A stretch of DNA of 12,442 nt from assembly GCA_958428675.1 (NCBI GenBank), contig CAUAGV010000032.1:1-12442 (forward strand). The letters run 5' to 3'. A model generated the notes under the pieces. The model ran no database searches. It was given only the letters and a program-made list of their open reading frames with translations, and had not been told where the DNA came from. This document shows, one piece after another, positions 1 to 6,497 of this stretch. The position numbers and the translations under genes are program-made. Source of the DNA: an uncultured Collinsella sp. (lineage in GTDB: Bacteria; Actinomycetota; Coriobacteriia; Coriobacteriales; Coriobacteriaceae). The stretch's first letter is position 1. Every line of letters begins with the position of its first letter.

Positions 1-586
1 TCACGTCGAGGATCTCGGCGTCGACGGCGTCCTTGGCGGGCTTGGCCATCTGCTCGCTCGAGAGGTGGATCAGCAGGTCGGAGATGGTAAAGACCGGGTC
101 GTCGGCCTTGTCACCGATGTTGATGTCGACGGTGGTGCCGTCCTTTTTGCAGATGACGCCCACGAGTGCGAGCGGGGAAGCGACCCAGTGGTAGCTCTTG
201 ACGCCGCCATAGTAGTGCGTGTCGAGATAAGCCATGTCGCCGGCCTCGAAGGCGGGGTTCTGCTTGAGGTCCAGGCGCGGCGAGTCCACGTGGGCGCCCA
301 GGATGTTAAAGCCCTGCTCGAGCGGGGCGGTGCCCAGGTTGACGAGCATGAGGTCCTTGCCGTGATTGGCGGCGTACACCTTGTCGCCGGCCTTGAGCGC
401 GCGGCCCTCGGCGATCACGGTCTCCAAGTCGACGTATCCCGCCTCCTCGGCCATCTTGATGCCGGTCTTGACGCACAAGCGCTCGGTCTTGTTCTCGCTC
501 AAAAACTGCTTATAGCCGCGGCAAAGCTCCTCGAGCTCCTCGATTTGCTGTGGCGTGTACTTTTTCCATGCGCAGGGACGCTCCAT
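1..586 (-). CDS. M18-family zinc aminopeptidase, N-terminal part (runs off window)
   Basis: The minus strand from ATG at 584-586 reads openly for 195 codons to the window edge, so the C-terminal half or more is missing. Family M18 metallopeptidases are cytoplasmic aminopeptidases with a two-zinc active site that trim N-terminal residues from peptides. Visible hallmarks are GAHVDSPRLDL at residues 98-107, where H99 and D101 form the first metal-binding block, and THYYGGVKSYHW at about 123-134, a characteristic M18 segment. The start is supported by AAAGGAG at 595-601, 8 nt upstream. The gene is divergent from polA, with about 166 bp between starts. The partner residues of the second metal site and the tetrahedral-aminopeptidase domain boundary lie outside the window, so substrate preference (aspartyl or broader) cannot be told. 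The family call is secure; the subfamily is not. Confidence 0.9.
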   Translation of the reverse strand, partial: MERPCAWKKYTPQQIEELEELCRGYKQFLSENKTERLCVKTGIKMAEEAGYVDLETVIAEGRALKAGDKVYAANHGKDLMLVNLGTAPLEQGFNILGAHVDSPRLDLKQNPAFEAGDMAYLDTHYYGGVKSYHWVASPLALVGVICKKDGTTVDINIGDKADDPVFTISDLLIHLSSEQMAKPAKDAVDAEILDV

Positions 587-646
587 GACGCAGGCTCCTT
601 TCGGATCGATCGTGCTGGTTGATGTACCGTGAGCCATCGTATCACG

Positions 647-658
647 CGCGGGCCCGCG
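647..658. repeat. 12-bp perfect GC palindrome between divergent starts
   Basis: CGCGGGCCCGCG is a perfect palindrome in the 166-bp gap between the divergent M18 peptidase and polA starts. On the minus strand a TACGAT hexamer (-10-like) lies just downstream of it, so it sits where a promoter or operator for the peptidase gene would be. In G+C-rich DNA such a palindrome can occur by chance, and no convincing -35 was found. Confidence 0.3.
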
Positions 659-752
659 GCGGCAGGGAAGCCTGATGTGCGGTGGCCGCGGGGCGGGGAG
701 CGTGTAAACTGGTGTGAGCAAACCGTGCCCAGCCCAAAGCGAGGTATTCAAT

Positions 753-3503
753 ATGTCTGAAAAGCGCCGTACCTTTGCCGTCATCGACGGCAACTCGCTC
801 ATGCACCGCGCCTTCCACGCCGTGCCGCCCACCATGAACGCGCCGGACGGTCGTCCCACCAACGCAATCTTTGGCTTTTTGAATATGTTCCTCAAGATGA
901 TTGACGCCTTTAACCCCGACGGCGTGGTCGTGGCGTTTGATAAAGGCAAGCCGCGCGTGCGCATGGAGATGCTGCCGCAGTATAAGGCGCAGCGCCCGCC
1001 CATGGACCCCGATTTGCACGCGCAGTTTCCGATGATCAAGGAGCTGCTCGGTGCGCTCAATGTGCCGATTCTGCAGTCTGAGGGCTGGGAAGGCGACGAT
1101 ATCCTGGGAACCATGGCGCGCCTGGGTGAGGAGGCCGGCTGCGACATGCTGCTGGTGACCGGCGACCGCGACATGTATCAGCTCGTGACCGAGCACGTCA
1201 ACGTGGTCTCGACCCGCAAGGGCCTGTCCGACGTGGCGATCATGACGCCCGAGAGCGTGGACGATCTGTATCACGGCATCACGCCGGCGCTCGTGCCCGA
1301 CTTTTATGGTCTGAAGGGCGACACGTCGGACAACATTCCCGGCGTACCGGGTATCGGCCCCAAAAAGGCAAGCGCGCTCATCGCGCAGTACGGCAGCCTG
1401 GACGAGGTCATCGCACACGCCGACGAGGTCAAGGGCAAGATGGGAGAAAACCTGCGCGCACACATCGACGACGCGCTGCTGAGTCGTAAGGTGGCGACCA
1501 TTCGCACCGATGCGCCCGTTGAGCTCGACTTTGACGCGACGTCCTTCCCGGCGTTTTCTGCCGACGAGGTGTCTGCGGCGCTGGGTACGCTTGGCATTAC
1601 GGCCATGCAGAACCGTTTCTTGGCACTGATCGGTGACGAGGGTGGCGCTGCTGCCGCTGCTAGCACGTTTGAGATGCCCACGATTGAGCGCACCGCTGCC
1701 GGCGATGCCGAGGCGCTTGCTGCCGTGGCGTCCGAGGTTGCCCGTGCGATCGAGGCGGGCGAGTGGGTCGCCGCCGTGGTGGACGACGACAAGGAAGAGG
1801 GCGCGCTCTTTGGACTGACGCGCACACTGTGGTTGGCGACGTCCAAGGGCCTGTTCGCGCTCGAGGAAGCCGATGACGGCACGCCTGCCGCTGTCGAGGG
1901 CTTCAACTTCGTCCACGGCGTGATCGCCGGCGTACTTGCGCGCCTGTTTATGGAGGGCTGTGTGGCGAGCCCGGATATGAAGGCGCTGCTGCACGAGCTT
2001 TCGCCCATCGATTCTTCTGAGCCCGAGCTCATGGATCCGCTCGCTGCCGATTCCACGCGCATCTTCGATACCGTGGTGGCTGCCTATCTGCTGGATTCCG
2101 ATCGTTCCGAGTTCGATGAGGCATATCTTGCCGATACGTATTTGCAGATGGCGTTGCCTGCGGCGCGCGGCGCAGAGGGTGCTGGTGAGAACGCTCCGGT
2201 GCCAGCCGCCCGTACTGCGGCCCTGACACTGGCGCTGGTCGCACCGCTGCGCGAGTGCATGGCCCGCGAGAATGCCGCCAACGTGTTCGATGGCATCGAG
2301 ATGCCGCTCGTTCCGGTACTTGCCAAGATGGAGCGCGCGGGCATGCTCGTGGATCCCGATCGGCTGCGCAGCCTGTCCGAGGGTCTGGCGACCCAGATCA
2401 CCGAGGTCGAGCGCAGCATTCGTGACCTGGCAGGCGACGAGACCTTTAACATCGGCAGCCCCATGCAGCTCTCGCACGTGCTGTTTGATGTTATGGGGCT
2501 TCCGACCAAGGGCCTAAAAAAGACCAAGCGCGGCTACTATTCGACCAACGCCAAGGTGCTGAGCGACCTTGCCCGCGACCACGAGATCGTGCGCCTGATT
2601 TTGGACTGGCGTGAGAAGTCCAAGATTAAGTCGACCTATCTGGACACGCTAGGTCCGCTGCGCCGTGGTGACGGGCGTGTGCACACCACGTACAACCAGA
2701 CCATCACCGCGACGGGGCGCCTGTCTTCGAGCGACCCCAATCTGCAAAACATTCCGACGCGATCGGAGCTGGGGCGTACCGTCAAGACGGCGTTCTCGGC
2801 GGGCGAGGGAAGCGTCTTTTTGGCGGTGGACTACTCGCAGATCGAGCTGCGCCTGCTCGCGCATCTTTCGGGCGACGAGCATCTGGTGCGCGCCTTCAAC
2901 GAGGGCGAGGACTTCCATGCCGAGACGGCCGCGCGCGTATTTGGCGTGCCGGTGTCCGAGGTGACGCCCGACCTGCGCAGCCGCGCCAAGGCCGTGAACT
3001 TTGGCATCGTGTATGGTCAGCAGGCCTACGGCCTGTCGCAGTCGCTGCACATCTCGATGGCTGAGGCGCGCGACATGATCGATCGCTACTACGAGGCCTA
3101 CCCGGGCGTGCGCACGTTCCTCGACAACGTGGTGGCGCGTGCCAAGCAGACGGGCTACGCCGAGACCATGTACGGCCGCCGTCGCCATATTCCGGAGCTC
3201 AAAGCCAAAAACCCACAGCTCCGCGGCTTTGGTGAGCGCACGGCCATGAACCATCCCATGCAGGGCACCGCGGCCGACATCATCAAGATCGCCATGGCCC
3301 GCGTAAGCCGCCGCCTGGAAGAAGAGGGCTTTGCCGCCCACATGATCCTACAAGTACACGACGAACTTGACTTTGAATGCCCCGTCAACGAAGTCGAGCG
3401 CCTCACCGCCATGGTCCGCGACGTCATGGAACACGTAGTAGACCTCCGCGTACCGTTGATCGCCGAAGCCAGCACCGGCATAACCTGGGCCGACGCGAAA
3501 TAG
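753..3503 (+). CDS. polA: DNA polymerase I
   Basis: Encodes a 916-residue family A DNA polymerase for gap filling, Okazaki-fragment maturation and repair. N-terminal 5'-3' nuclease: VIDGNS with D12, and the helix-3-turn-helix signature GDTSDNIPG at 189-197. Polymerase: motif A VDYSQIELR with catalytic D693; motif B K746, F750 and Y754 in AKAVNFGIVYG; motif C QVHDELD with H869-D870. The length fits the family. The middle 3'-5' exonuclease-like domain (roughly 320-500) lacks a clear DxE first motif; the matching place reads VVDDDKEEG, so proofreading is probably lost, as in Taq and Bst enzymes. An in-frame GTG at 714 could add 13 residues, but ATG at 753 is preferred because AAAGCGAGG at 736-744 lies 8 nt upstream and the family N-terminus aligns there. 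Alone on its strand; converges on a HAD gene. Confidence 0.97.
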   Translation: MSEKRRTFAVIDGNSLMHRAFHAVPPTMNAPDGRPTNAIFGFLNMFLKMIDAFNPDGVVVAFDKGKPRVRMEMLPQYKAQRPPMDPDLHAQFPMIKELLGALNVPILQSEGWEGDDILGTMARLGEEAGCDMLLVTGDRDMYQLVTEHVNVVSTRKGLSDVAIMTPESVDDLYHGITPALVPDFYGLKGDTSDNIPGVPGIGPKKASALIAQYGSLDEVIAHADEVKGKMGENLRAHIDDALLSRKVATIRTDAPVELDFDATSFPAFSADEVSAALGTLGITAMQNRFLALIGDEGGAAAAASTFEMPTIERTAAGDAEALAAVASEVARAIEAGEWVAAVVDDDKEEGALFGLTRTLWLATSKGLFALEEADDGTPAAVEGFNFVHGVIAGVLARLFMEGCVASPDMKALLHELSPIDSSEPELMDPLAADSTRIFDTVVAAYLLDSDRSEFDEAYLADTYLQMALPAARGAEGAGENAPVPAARTAALTLALVAPLRECMARENAANVFDGIEMPLVPVLAKMERAGMLVDPDRLRSLSEGLATQITEVERSIRDLAGDETFNIGSPMQLSHVLFDVMGLPTKGLKKTKRGYYSTNAKVLSDLARDHEIVRLILDWREKSKIKSTYLDTLGPLRRGDGRVHTTYNQTITATGRLSSSDPNLQNIPTRSELGRTVKTAFSAGEGSVFLAVDYSQIELRLLAHLSGDEHLVRAFNEGEDFHAETAARVFGVPVSEVTPDLRSRAKAVNFGIVYGQQAYGLSQSLHISMAEARDMIDRYYEAYPGVRTFLDNVVARAKQTGYAETMYGRRRHIPELKAKNPQLRGFGERTAMNHPMQGTAADIIKIAMARVSRRLEEEGFAAHMILQVHDELDFECPVNEVERLTAMVRDVMEHVVDLRVPLIAEASTGITWADAK

Positions 3504-3560
3504 GGAAGCACTCCGTAAGGCAAGCTCGCCCAAGACGCAAGCCCCCACATACTTAAGATT

Positions 3561-3591
3561 TGGGACAAACACTACTGATTAATTTGTCCCA
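3561..3591. repeat. 9-bp inverted repeat TGGGACAAA/TTTGTCCCA
   Basis: TGGGACAAA at 3561-3569 is matched by its exact reverse complement at 3583-3591 across a 13-nt AT-rich spacer. It lies 58 bp past the polA stop. It could form a small hairpin at the end of the polA mRNA or be a protein-binding dyad. No gene lies close enough for an obvious operator role. Confidence 0.55.
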
Positions 3592-3603
3592 CAGTAACCA
3601 AAA

Positions 3604-3640
3604 CAGAGGGGAGCCCCTTCCAACAAGGGGCTCCCCTCTG
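3604..3640. terminator. 16-bp perfect hairpin after polA
   Basis: Perfect 16-bp stem, 3604-3619 with 3625-3640, around the loop CCAAC. It lies 100 bp downstream of the polA stop in the convergent gap with the HAD gene. On the plus strand no U-run follows (CTCAAATCATTT). On the minus strand four T's follow the stem, so it fits a terminator of minus-strand transcription slightly better, or a bidirectional barrier. The stem is certain; the termination role is inferred. Confidence 0.7.
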
Positions 3641-3707
3641 CTCAAATCATTTCAGCTAAGTATCTAGACACTCAAGACGCCATCTTGGCGGCAGGAAAGT
3701 AAACCTA

Positions 3708-3837
3708 GGACCTGGCCGGGCGGCGCGGATTAGTTTTTCGTAGATTCCGCACGAGCCGGAAAGCACTTAATGTGCTTTCCGAGCGAGCCCAGGACCTGAC
3801 CGAACGAAAAACTAATCCGCGCCGCCCGGCCAGGTCC
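3708..3837. repeat. 130-bp element with perfect 34-bp inverted repeats and nested hairpin
   Basis: The 34 nt at 3708-3741 (starting GGACCTGGCCGGG) are exactly the reverse complement of 3804-3837. The 62-nt interior holds a further 10-bp hairpin, CGGAAAGCAC at 3757-3766 with GTGCTTTCCG at 3772-3781, and a near copy of the left-arm tip (AGGACCTGACCG at 3791-3802 against AGGACCTGGCCG at 3707-3718). The element ends 11 bp from the stop codon of the minus-strand HAD gene. No flanking target-site duplication is evident. It may be a MITE-like insertion, a dispersed palindromic repeat, or a very strong 3'-end structure for the HAD mRNA. The repeat itself is certain; its nature is open. Confidence 0.85.
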
Positions 3838-3848
3838 GACGAGCCACG

Positions 3849-4676
3849 TTACCGAGCCGCCAGGATGGCGTCGATGAGCGTCAGTACGCCCCCGTCGTTG
3901 TTGCTCGGAATGCGCCACTTGGCGTGCGCGTTCATGTGCTCCTCGGCGTTGTCCACGATAAAGCTATGCCCGACGCGCTCCAGCATGGGGATGTCGTTGT
4001 ACGTATCGCCCACGGCAGCGGCGTCGGCGATATCGATGTCCAGGCGCTCGCAGAGATGAGCCACGCCCGACCCCTTGTCGACGCCCAGATTCATAAAGTC
4101 GATCCACTCGCGGCCCGCATTGGTGACGTAGAGTCGGTCCGAGAATGCCGGGTTGTAGTCCTCGCGAAACGCCGGCTCGGCATCGTAGGCGGGGAAAAAG
4201 ATCGAGATCTTATTGGACTCGATATCAAGGCCCTCAAAGGTGTCGGCATAGTTGATCGTGTTGTAGTACACGCTGATCTCGTCGTGGTACTGATGGTCGC
4301 GGGCGAGCACATAGAACTCGTCGTAGCAGCACAGGACGGGAACGGCGCGCGGGTCCTCCGAGGCACGAGCGAGCACCTGCTGATACAGCGCCACATCGAT
4401 GTTGCTCTTATAGATATAGCTGCCGCGATAGATGACGCAGGCTCCGTTGTCGGGACAAAAAGCAAGGCGGTTCTTAATACCCTCGAACATTTCCTCGAGT
4501 TTGGGGGCAGGGCGTCCGCTGGCGGGGCAGAACACGATGCCAGCCTCGGCGAGCTTGTCCAGGCGCTCATCAAGACCCTGCGGCAACACACGCTCGTCGG
4601 TGAGCAGCGTCTTGTCCATATCGACGGCGAGAATCTTAATGTTTCCGATATTGGTGTCCGATTCGTAAGTTTGCAT
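3849..4676 (-). CDS. Cof-type HAD-IIB family phosphatase
   Basis: 275-residue haloacid-dehalogenase superfamily hydrolase, cytoplasmic, expected to remove phosphate from small sugar or nucleotide phosphates using Mg2+. All four motifs are present: motif I DMDKT with nucleophile D19 and acid/base D21; motif II PASGRP with S53; motif III K201 in VDKGSG; motif IV GDTYND with D224 and D228. The region between motifs II and III (about 80-190) is the C2B-type cap that sets substrate. The length suits the Cof/YbiV-like group. Start ATG at 4674-4676 has AAAGG at 4686-4690, 9 nt upstream. A TATAAC hexamer at 4712-4717 (minus strand) could be its -10. It is divergent from argG and convergent with polA, and the 34-bp inverted repeat element lies right behind its stop. 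Substrate cannot be predicted from sequence. Confidence 0.92.
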   Translation of the reverse strand: MQTYESDTNIGNIKILAVDMDKTLLTDERVLPQGLDERLDKLAEAGIVFCPASGRPAPKLEEMFEGIKNRLAFCPDNGACVIYRGSYIYKSNIDVALYQQVLARASEDPRAVPVLCCYDEFYVLARDHQYHDEISVYYNTINYADTFEGLDIESNKISIFFPAYDAEPAFREDYNPAFSDRLYVTNAGREWIDFMNLGVDKGSGVAHLCERLDIDIADAAAVGDTYNDIPMLERVGHSFIVDNAEEHMNAHAKWRIPSNNDGGVLTLIDAILAAR

Positions 4677-4734
4677 AAAAGCGCGCCTTTCGTTTCGAAA
4701 TTGTTTCAGACGTTATAACCATCAACCAGTAACC

Positions 4735-4764
4735 GAGCGTATTGTCGCAGGAACGGAGCGTATT
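4735..4764. repeat. Direct repeat GAGCGTATT, 21-bp period
   Basis: GAGCGTATT occurs at 4735-4743 and again at 4756-4764, exactly 21 bp apart, so both copies face the same side of the helix. It lies between the candidate HAD promoter (about 4712) and the candidate argG-leader promoter (about 4820), where a regulator of either gene could bind. It does not resemble the ARG box consensus. Function is inferred from position only. Confidence 0.4.
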
Positions 4765-4819
4765 TGCACTGCAATTCACAAACTAATGAAAAAACTTTTC
4801 AGAAATTTGAATTTGTCGC

Positions 4820-4847
4820 TTGTGCTGCTGGCACTTTAGCGTAATAT
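4820..4847 (+). promoter_or_regulatory. Candidate sigma70-type promoter of the argG leader
   Basis: TTGTGC (4820-4825), a 16-bp spacer and TAATAT (4842-4847) form a moderate -35/-10 pair. Transcription would start near 4854, about 97 nt before the leader ORF and about 375 nt before argG. It is the best candidate I see in the 274 bp upstream of the leader peptide. Neither hexamer is a full consensus match. Confidence 0.4.
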
Positions 4848-4950
4848 AGCGACCATCGAAAACGGAGACGGAAATACAACCGCTTACCGAAGAAAAGGTA
4901 CTGTTTACGATATTAGAATTGCGCCCGGCGATAGGTGAAAGGAGAGGCAG

Positions 4951-5025
4951 ATGCAGTTCGTAAAGATCATCACCACTGCAGACAATGCCATCCGACGCCA
5001 GCGCGCAATTTCCCGACGACGATAA
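4951..5025 (+). CDS. Arginine-rich 24-residue leader peptide of argG
   Basis: Short ORF starting MQFVKIITTADNA and ending RRQRAISRRR before TAA at 5023-5025. AAAGGAG at 4938-4944 lies 6 nt before the ATG, one of the strongest ribosome sites in the window. Six of the last ten sense codons are Arg (4993, 4996, 5002, 5014, 5017, 5020): CGA four times and CGC twice. argG itself has 12 Arg codons, all CGC or CGT, so the CGA cluster is unusual. The ORF is followed by alternative hairpins and an intrinsic terminator before argG, the layout of a ribosome-mediated attenuator in which stalling at Arg codons reports low arginyl-tRNA. It could instead be an arginine-sensing arrest peptide. An overlapping minus-strand ORF (4783-5094) lacks a ribosome site and is not favoured. 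Confidence 0.75.
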   Translation: MQFVKIITTADNAIRRQRAISRRR

Positions 5026-5099
5026 CAATCGTCTCTGTTCGTATGGGGAGAAATGCCCCAACAGAGTCATTTTGAGGTCGTTGGGTTTTAGCACGACAT
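5018..5099 (+). promoter_or_regulatory. Candidate attenuator: mutually exclusive helices before argG
   Basis: Helices read from the sequence: A, 5018-5023 with 5028-5033 (GACGAT/ATCGTC), covering the last Arg codons and stop; B, 5033-5039 with 5060-5066 (CTCTGTT/AACAGAG) plus GGGG/CCCC inside; C, 5057-5062 with 5080-5085 (CCCAAC/GTTGGG); D, 5077-5081 with 5093-5097 (GTCGT/ACGAC), which uses the 5' arm of the terminator. B excludes C, C excludes D, and D excludes the terminator. Inferred logic: a ribosome stalled on Arg codons blocks A and allows B, then D, and argG is read; a ribosome reaching the stop covers B, allowing C and the terminator. D is only 5 bp, so the antiterminator is the weakest link. 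Confidence 0.55.
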
Positions 5100-5180
5100 A
5101 GACGCATGTTTCTAGGGCATGTTGTGCTGCTTTTTGCTATTTAACCTGATATTGCACGTTTTTTGACCTCGAAATGACTT
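5064..5180. repeat. 17-nt complementary arms bracketing the argG leader terminator
   Basis: 5064-5080 and 5164-5180 can pair over 17 bp with three G-U wobbles; the core 5065-5079 with 5165-5179 is 15 bp with one wobble. The arms lie on both sides of the terminator hairpin and its U-run. The distal arm exists only in readthrough RNA. The left arm overlaps helices B, C and D of the attenuator. Confidence 0.6.
5090..5135 (+). terminator. Intrinsic terminator in the argG leader
   Basis: AGCACGACAT at 5090-5099 pairs with ATGTTGTGCT at 5119-5128 (10 bp, one G-U), followed by GC and five T's at 5131-5135. It lies 64 nt after the leader ORF stop and 95 nt before the argG start, with no plus-strand gene other than the leader to terminate. 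That position marks it as a conditional terminator. The 19-nt loop is longer than usual. Confidence 0.72.
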
Positions 5181-5229
5181 GCAACTGACCGATGTTCTAA
5201 CTAGCTACCAAGGGCGAAAGGAAACAGCC

Positions 5230-6456
5230 ATGAGCAAGGAAAAAGTCGTTCTCGCATATTCCGGTGGTCTTGATACATCCGTATGTGTCAAGTGGCTCCA
5301 GGACGAGAAGAATCTCGATGTCGTTTGTGTCTGCGGCAATGTGGGCCAGGAGGAGACCGGCCTGGACGCCAAGAAGCAGAAGGCGCTCGACCTGGGCGTT
5401 CTGGATTGCCAGGTGCTCGATCTGCGCGACGAGTTCTCCGATGAGTTCCTGACTAAGGCCATCGCCGCAAACTCTATGTACGAGAACAAGTACCCGCTGC
5501 TCTCCGCTCTTTCCCGTCCGCTGCTCGCCAAGAAGCTCGTCGAGGTCGCTCACGAGTTTGGCGCGACCTACGTCGCCCACGGCTGCACCGGCAAGGGTAA
5601 CGACCAGGTTCGTTTTGAGGCTGCCGTCAAGGCCCTCGACCCCGAGCTTAAGGTCATCGCCCCGGTTCGCGAGTGGGATCTGAAGTGCCGTCCCGACGAG
5701 GTCGCCTACGCACATGCTCACAACGTTCCGGTTCCCGAGGGTGCCAACGACAACCCCTATTCCATCGACGACAACCTGTGGGGTCGTGCCATTGAGTGCG
5801 GCCACCTGGAGGATCCCTGGAACGAGCCGCTCGACGATGCCTGGGTTATGACCAAGAATCCCGAGGAGACGCCCGACACCCCGACGTATACCGAGATCGA
5901 GTTTGAGGCGGGCAAGCCCGTTGCCGTCGATGGCAAGAAGATGAAGCTCTCCGAAATCGTCATCGCCCTCAACAAGATCTCCGGCGACAACGGCTTTGGC
6001 CGTCTCGATCTGGTCGAGGATCGCCTGGTGGGCCTTAAGAGCCGCGAGTGCTACGAGGTTCCCGGCGCCCTGACGCTCATCACCGCCCACAAGGCGCTCG
6101 AGGACATCTGCGTCGAGGGCGACCTACTCAAGACCAAGATCAAGCTCGAGCAGGATTGGGCCACCGCCGTGTACAACGGCCAGTGGTACAGCCCGCTCAA
6201 AAACGCGCTCGATGCCTTTATGGCCGATACCCAGAAGTTCGTGACCGGCACTGTCCGTCTGAAGTTCTTTAAGGGCAACTGCCATGTCGTCGGCCGCAAG
6301 AGCCCCTTCAGCCTCTACGACTACGGTCTGGCTACCTACGACCGCGACACCACGTTTGACGAGAAGGCCAGCGCCGGCTTTATCGAGATCGATACGCTGT
6401 CGCTCAAGACGTGGGCTAAGGTCCAGGGCCCCAGCTCTGCTGCCGCCCAGGCTTAA
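5230..6456 (+). CDS. argG: Argininosuccinate synthase
   Basis: 408-residue cytoplasmic enzyme joining citrulline and aspartate with ATP to give argininosuccinate, the penultimate step of arginine synthesis. The N-terminus carries the ATP-pyrophosphatase loop LAYSGGLDTS at 8-17. Further family blocks are VAHGCTGKGNDQVRFE, the NPYSIDDNLWGR segment in the synthetase domain, and GLKSRECYE. The length is that of the common bacterial class. An upstream in-frame ATG at 5179 would add 17 residues, but ATG at 5230 is chosen because AAAGGA at 5217-5222 lies 7 nt upstream and the family N-terminus begins there. It is preceded by a leader ORF and terminator indicating attenuation. argH follows on the same strand, 521 bp later, with a hairpin and small ORF between, so the two may be transcribed separately. 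Confidence 0.98.
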   Translation: MSKEKVVLAYSGGLDTSVCVKWLQDEKNLDVVCVCGNVGQEETGLDAKKQKALDLGVLDCQVLDLRDEFSDEFLTKAIAANSMYENKYPLLSALSRPLLAKKLVEVAHEFGATYVAHGCTGKGNDQVRFEAAVKALDPELKVIAPVREWDLKCRPDEVAYAHAHNVPVPEGANDNPYSIDDNLWGRAIECGHLEDPWNEPLDDAWVMTKNPEETPDTPTYTEIEFEAGKPVAVDGKKMKLSEIVIALNKISGDNGFGRLDLVEDRLVGLKSRECYEVPGALTLITAHKALEDICVEGDLLKTKIKLEQDWATAVYNGQWYSPLKNALDAFMADTQKFVTGTVRLKFFKGNCHVVGRKSPFSLYDYGLATYDRDTTFDEKASAGFIEIDTLSLKTWAKVQGPSSAAAQA

Positions 6457-6497
6457 GGGCCCTTTCCTTGGTATCCGCGCGGCCCATCCGCGTGATA

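Noticed and set aside
65..622. 185-codon plus-strand ORF at the left edge
   Set aside because: Shadow of the minus-strand M18 aminopeptidase, which has family motifs and a ribosome site.
642..2477. 611-codon minus-strand ORF opposite polA
   Set aside because: Antisense shadow of polA; low-complexity His/Arg/Gly-rich translation typical of the reverse frame of a high-G+C gene.
3678..3690. CGCCA-TCT-TGGCG mini-dyad upstream of the large inverted repeat
   Set aside because: A 5-bp stem with 3-nt loop is expected by chance in this G+C-rich DNA.
3924..4718. 264-codon plus-strand ORF opposite the Cof-type HAD gene
   Set aside because: Shadow of the HAD gene, which carries all four HAD motifs on the other strand.
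4783..5094. 103-codon minus-strand ORF in the argG leader region
   Set aside because: It needs a GTG start with no ribosome site, overlaps the leader ORF and terminator on the other strand, and the product matches no family I recognise.
5163..5200. Promoter between the leader terminator and argG (TTGACC at 5163-5168)
   Set aside because: No -10 hexamer at a usable distance; the nearest TTCTAA is about 26 bp away.
5136..5229. T-box riboswitch or ARG box before argG
   Set aside because: No T-box antiterminator consensus was found anywhere in 4850-5230. TGAAT/ATTCA elements near 4768 and 4808 are in the wrong order and spacing for an ARG box.
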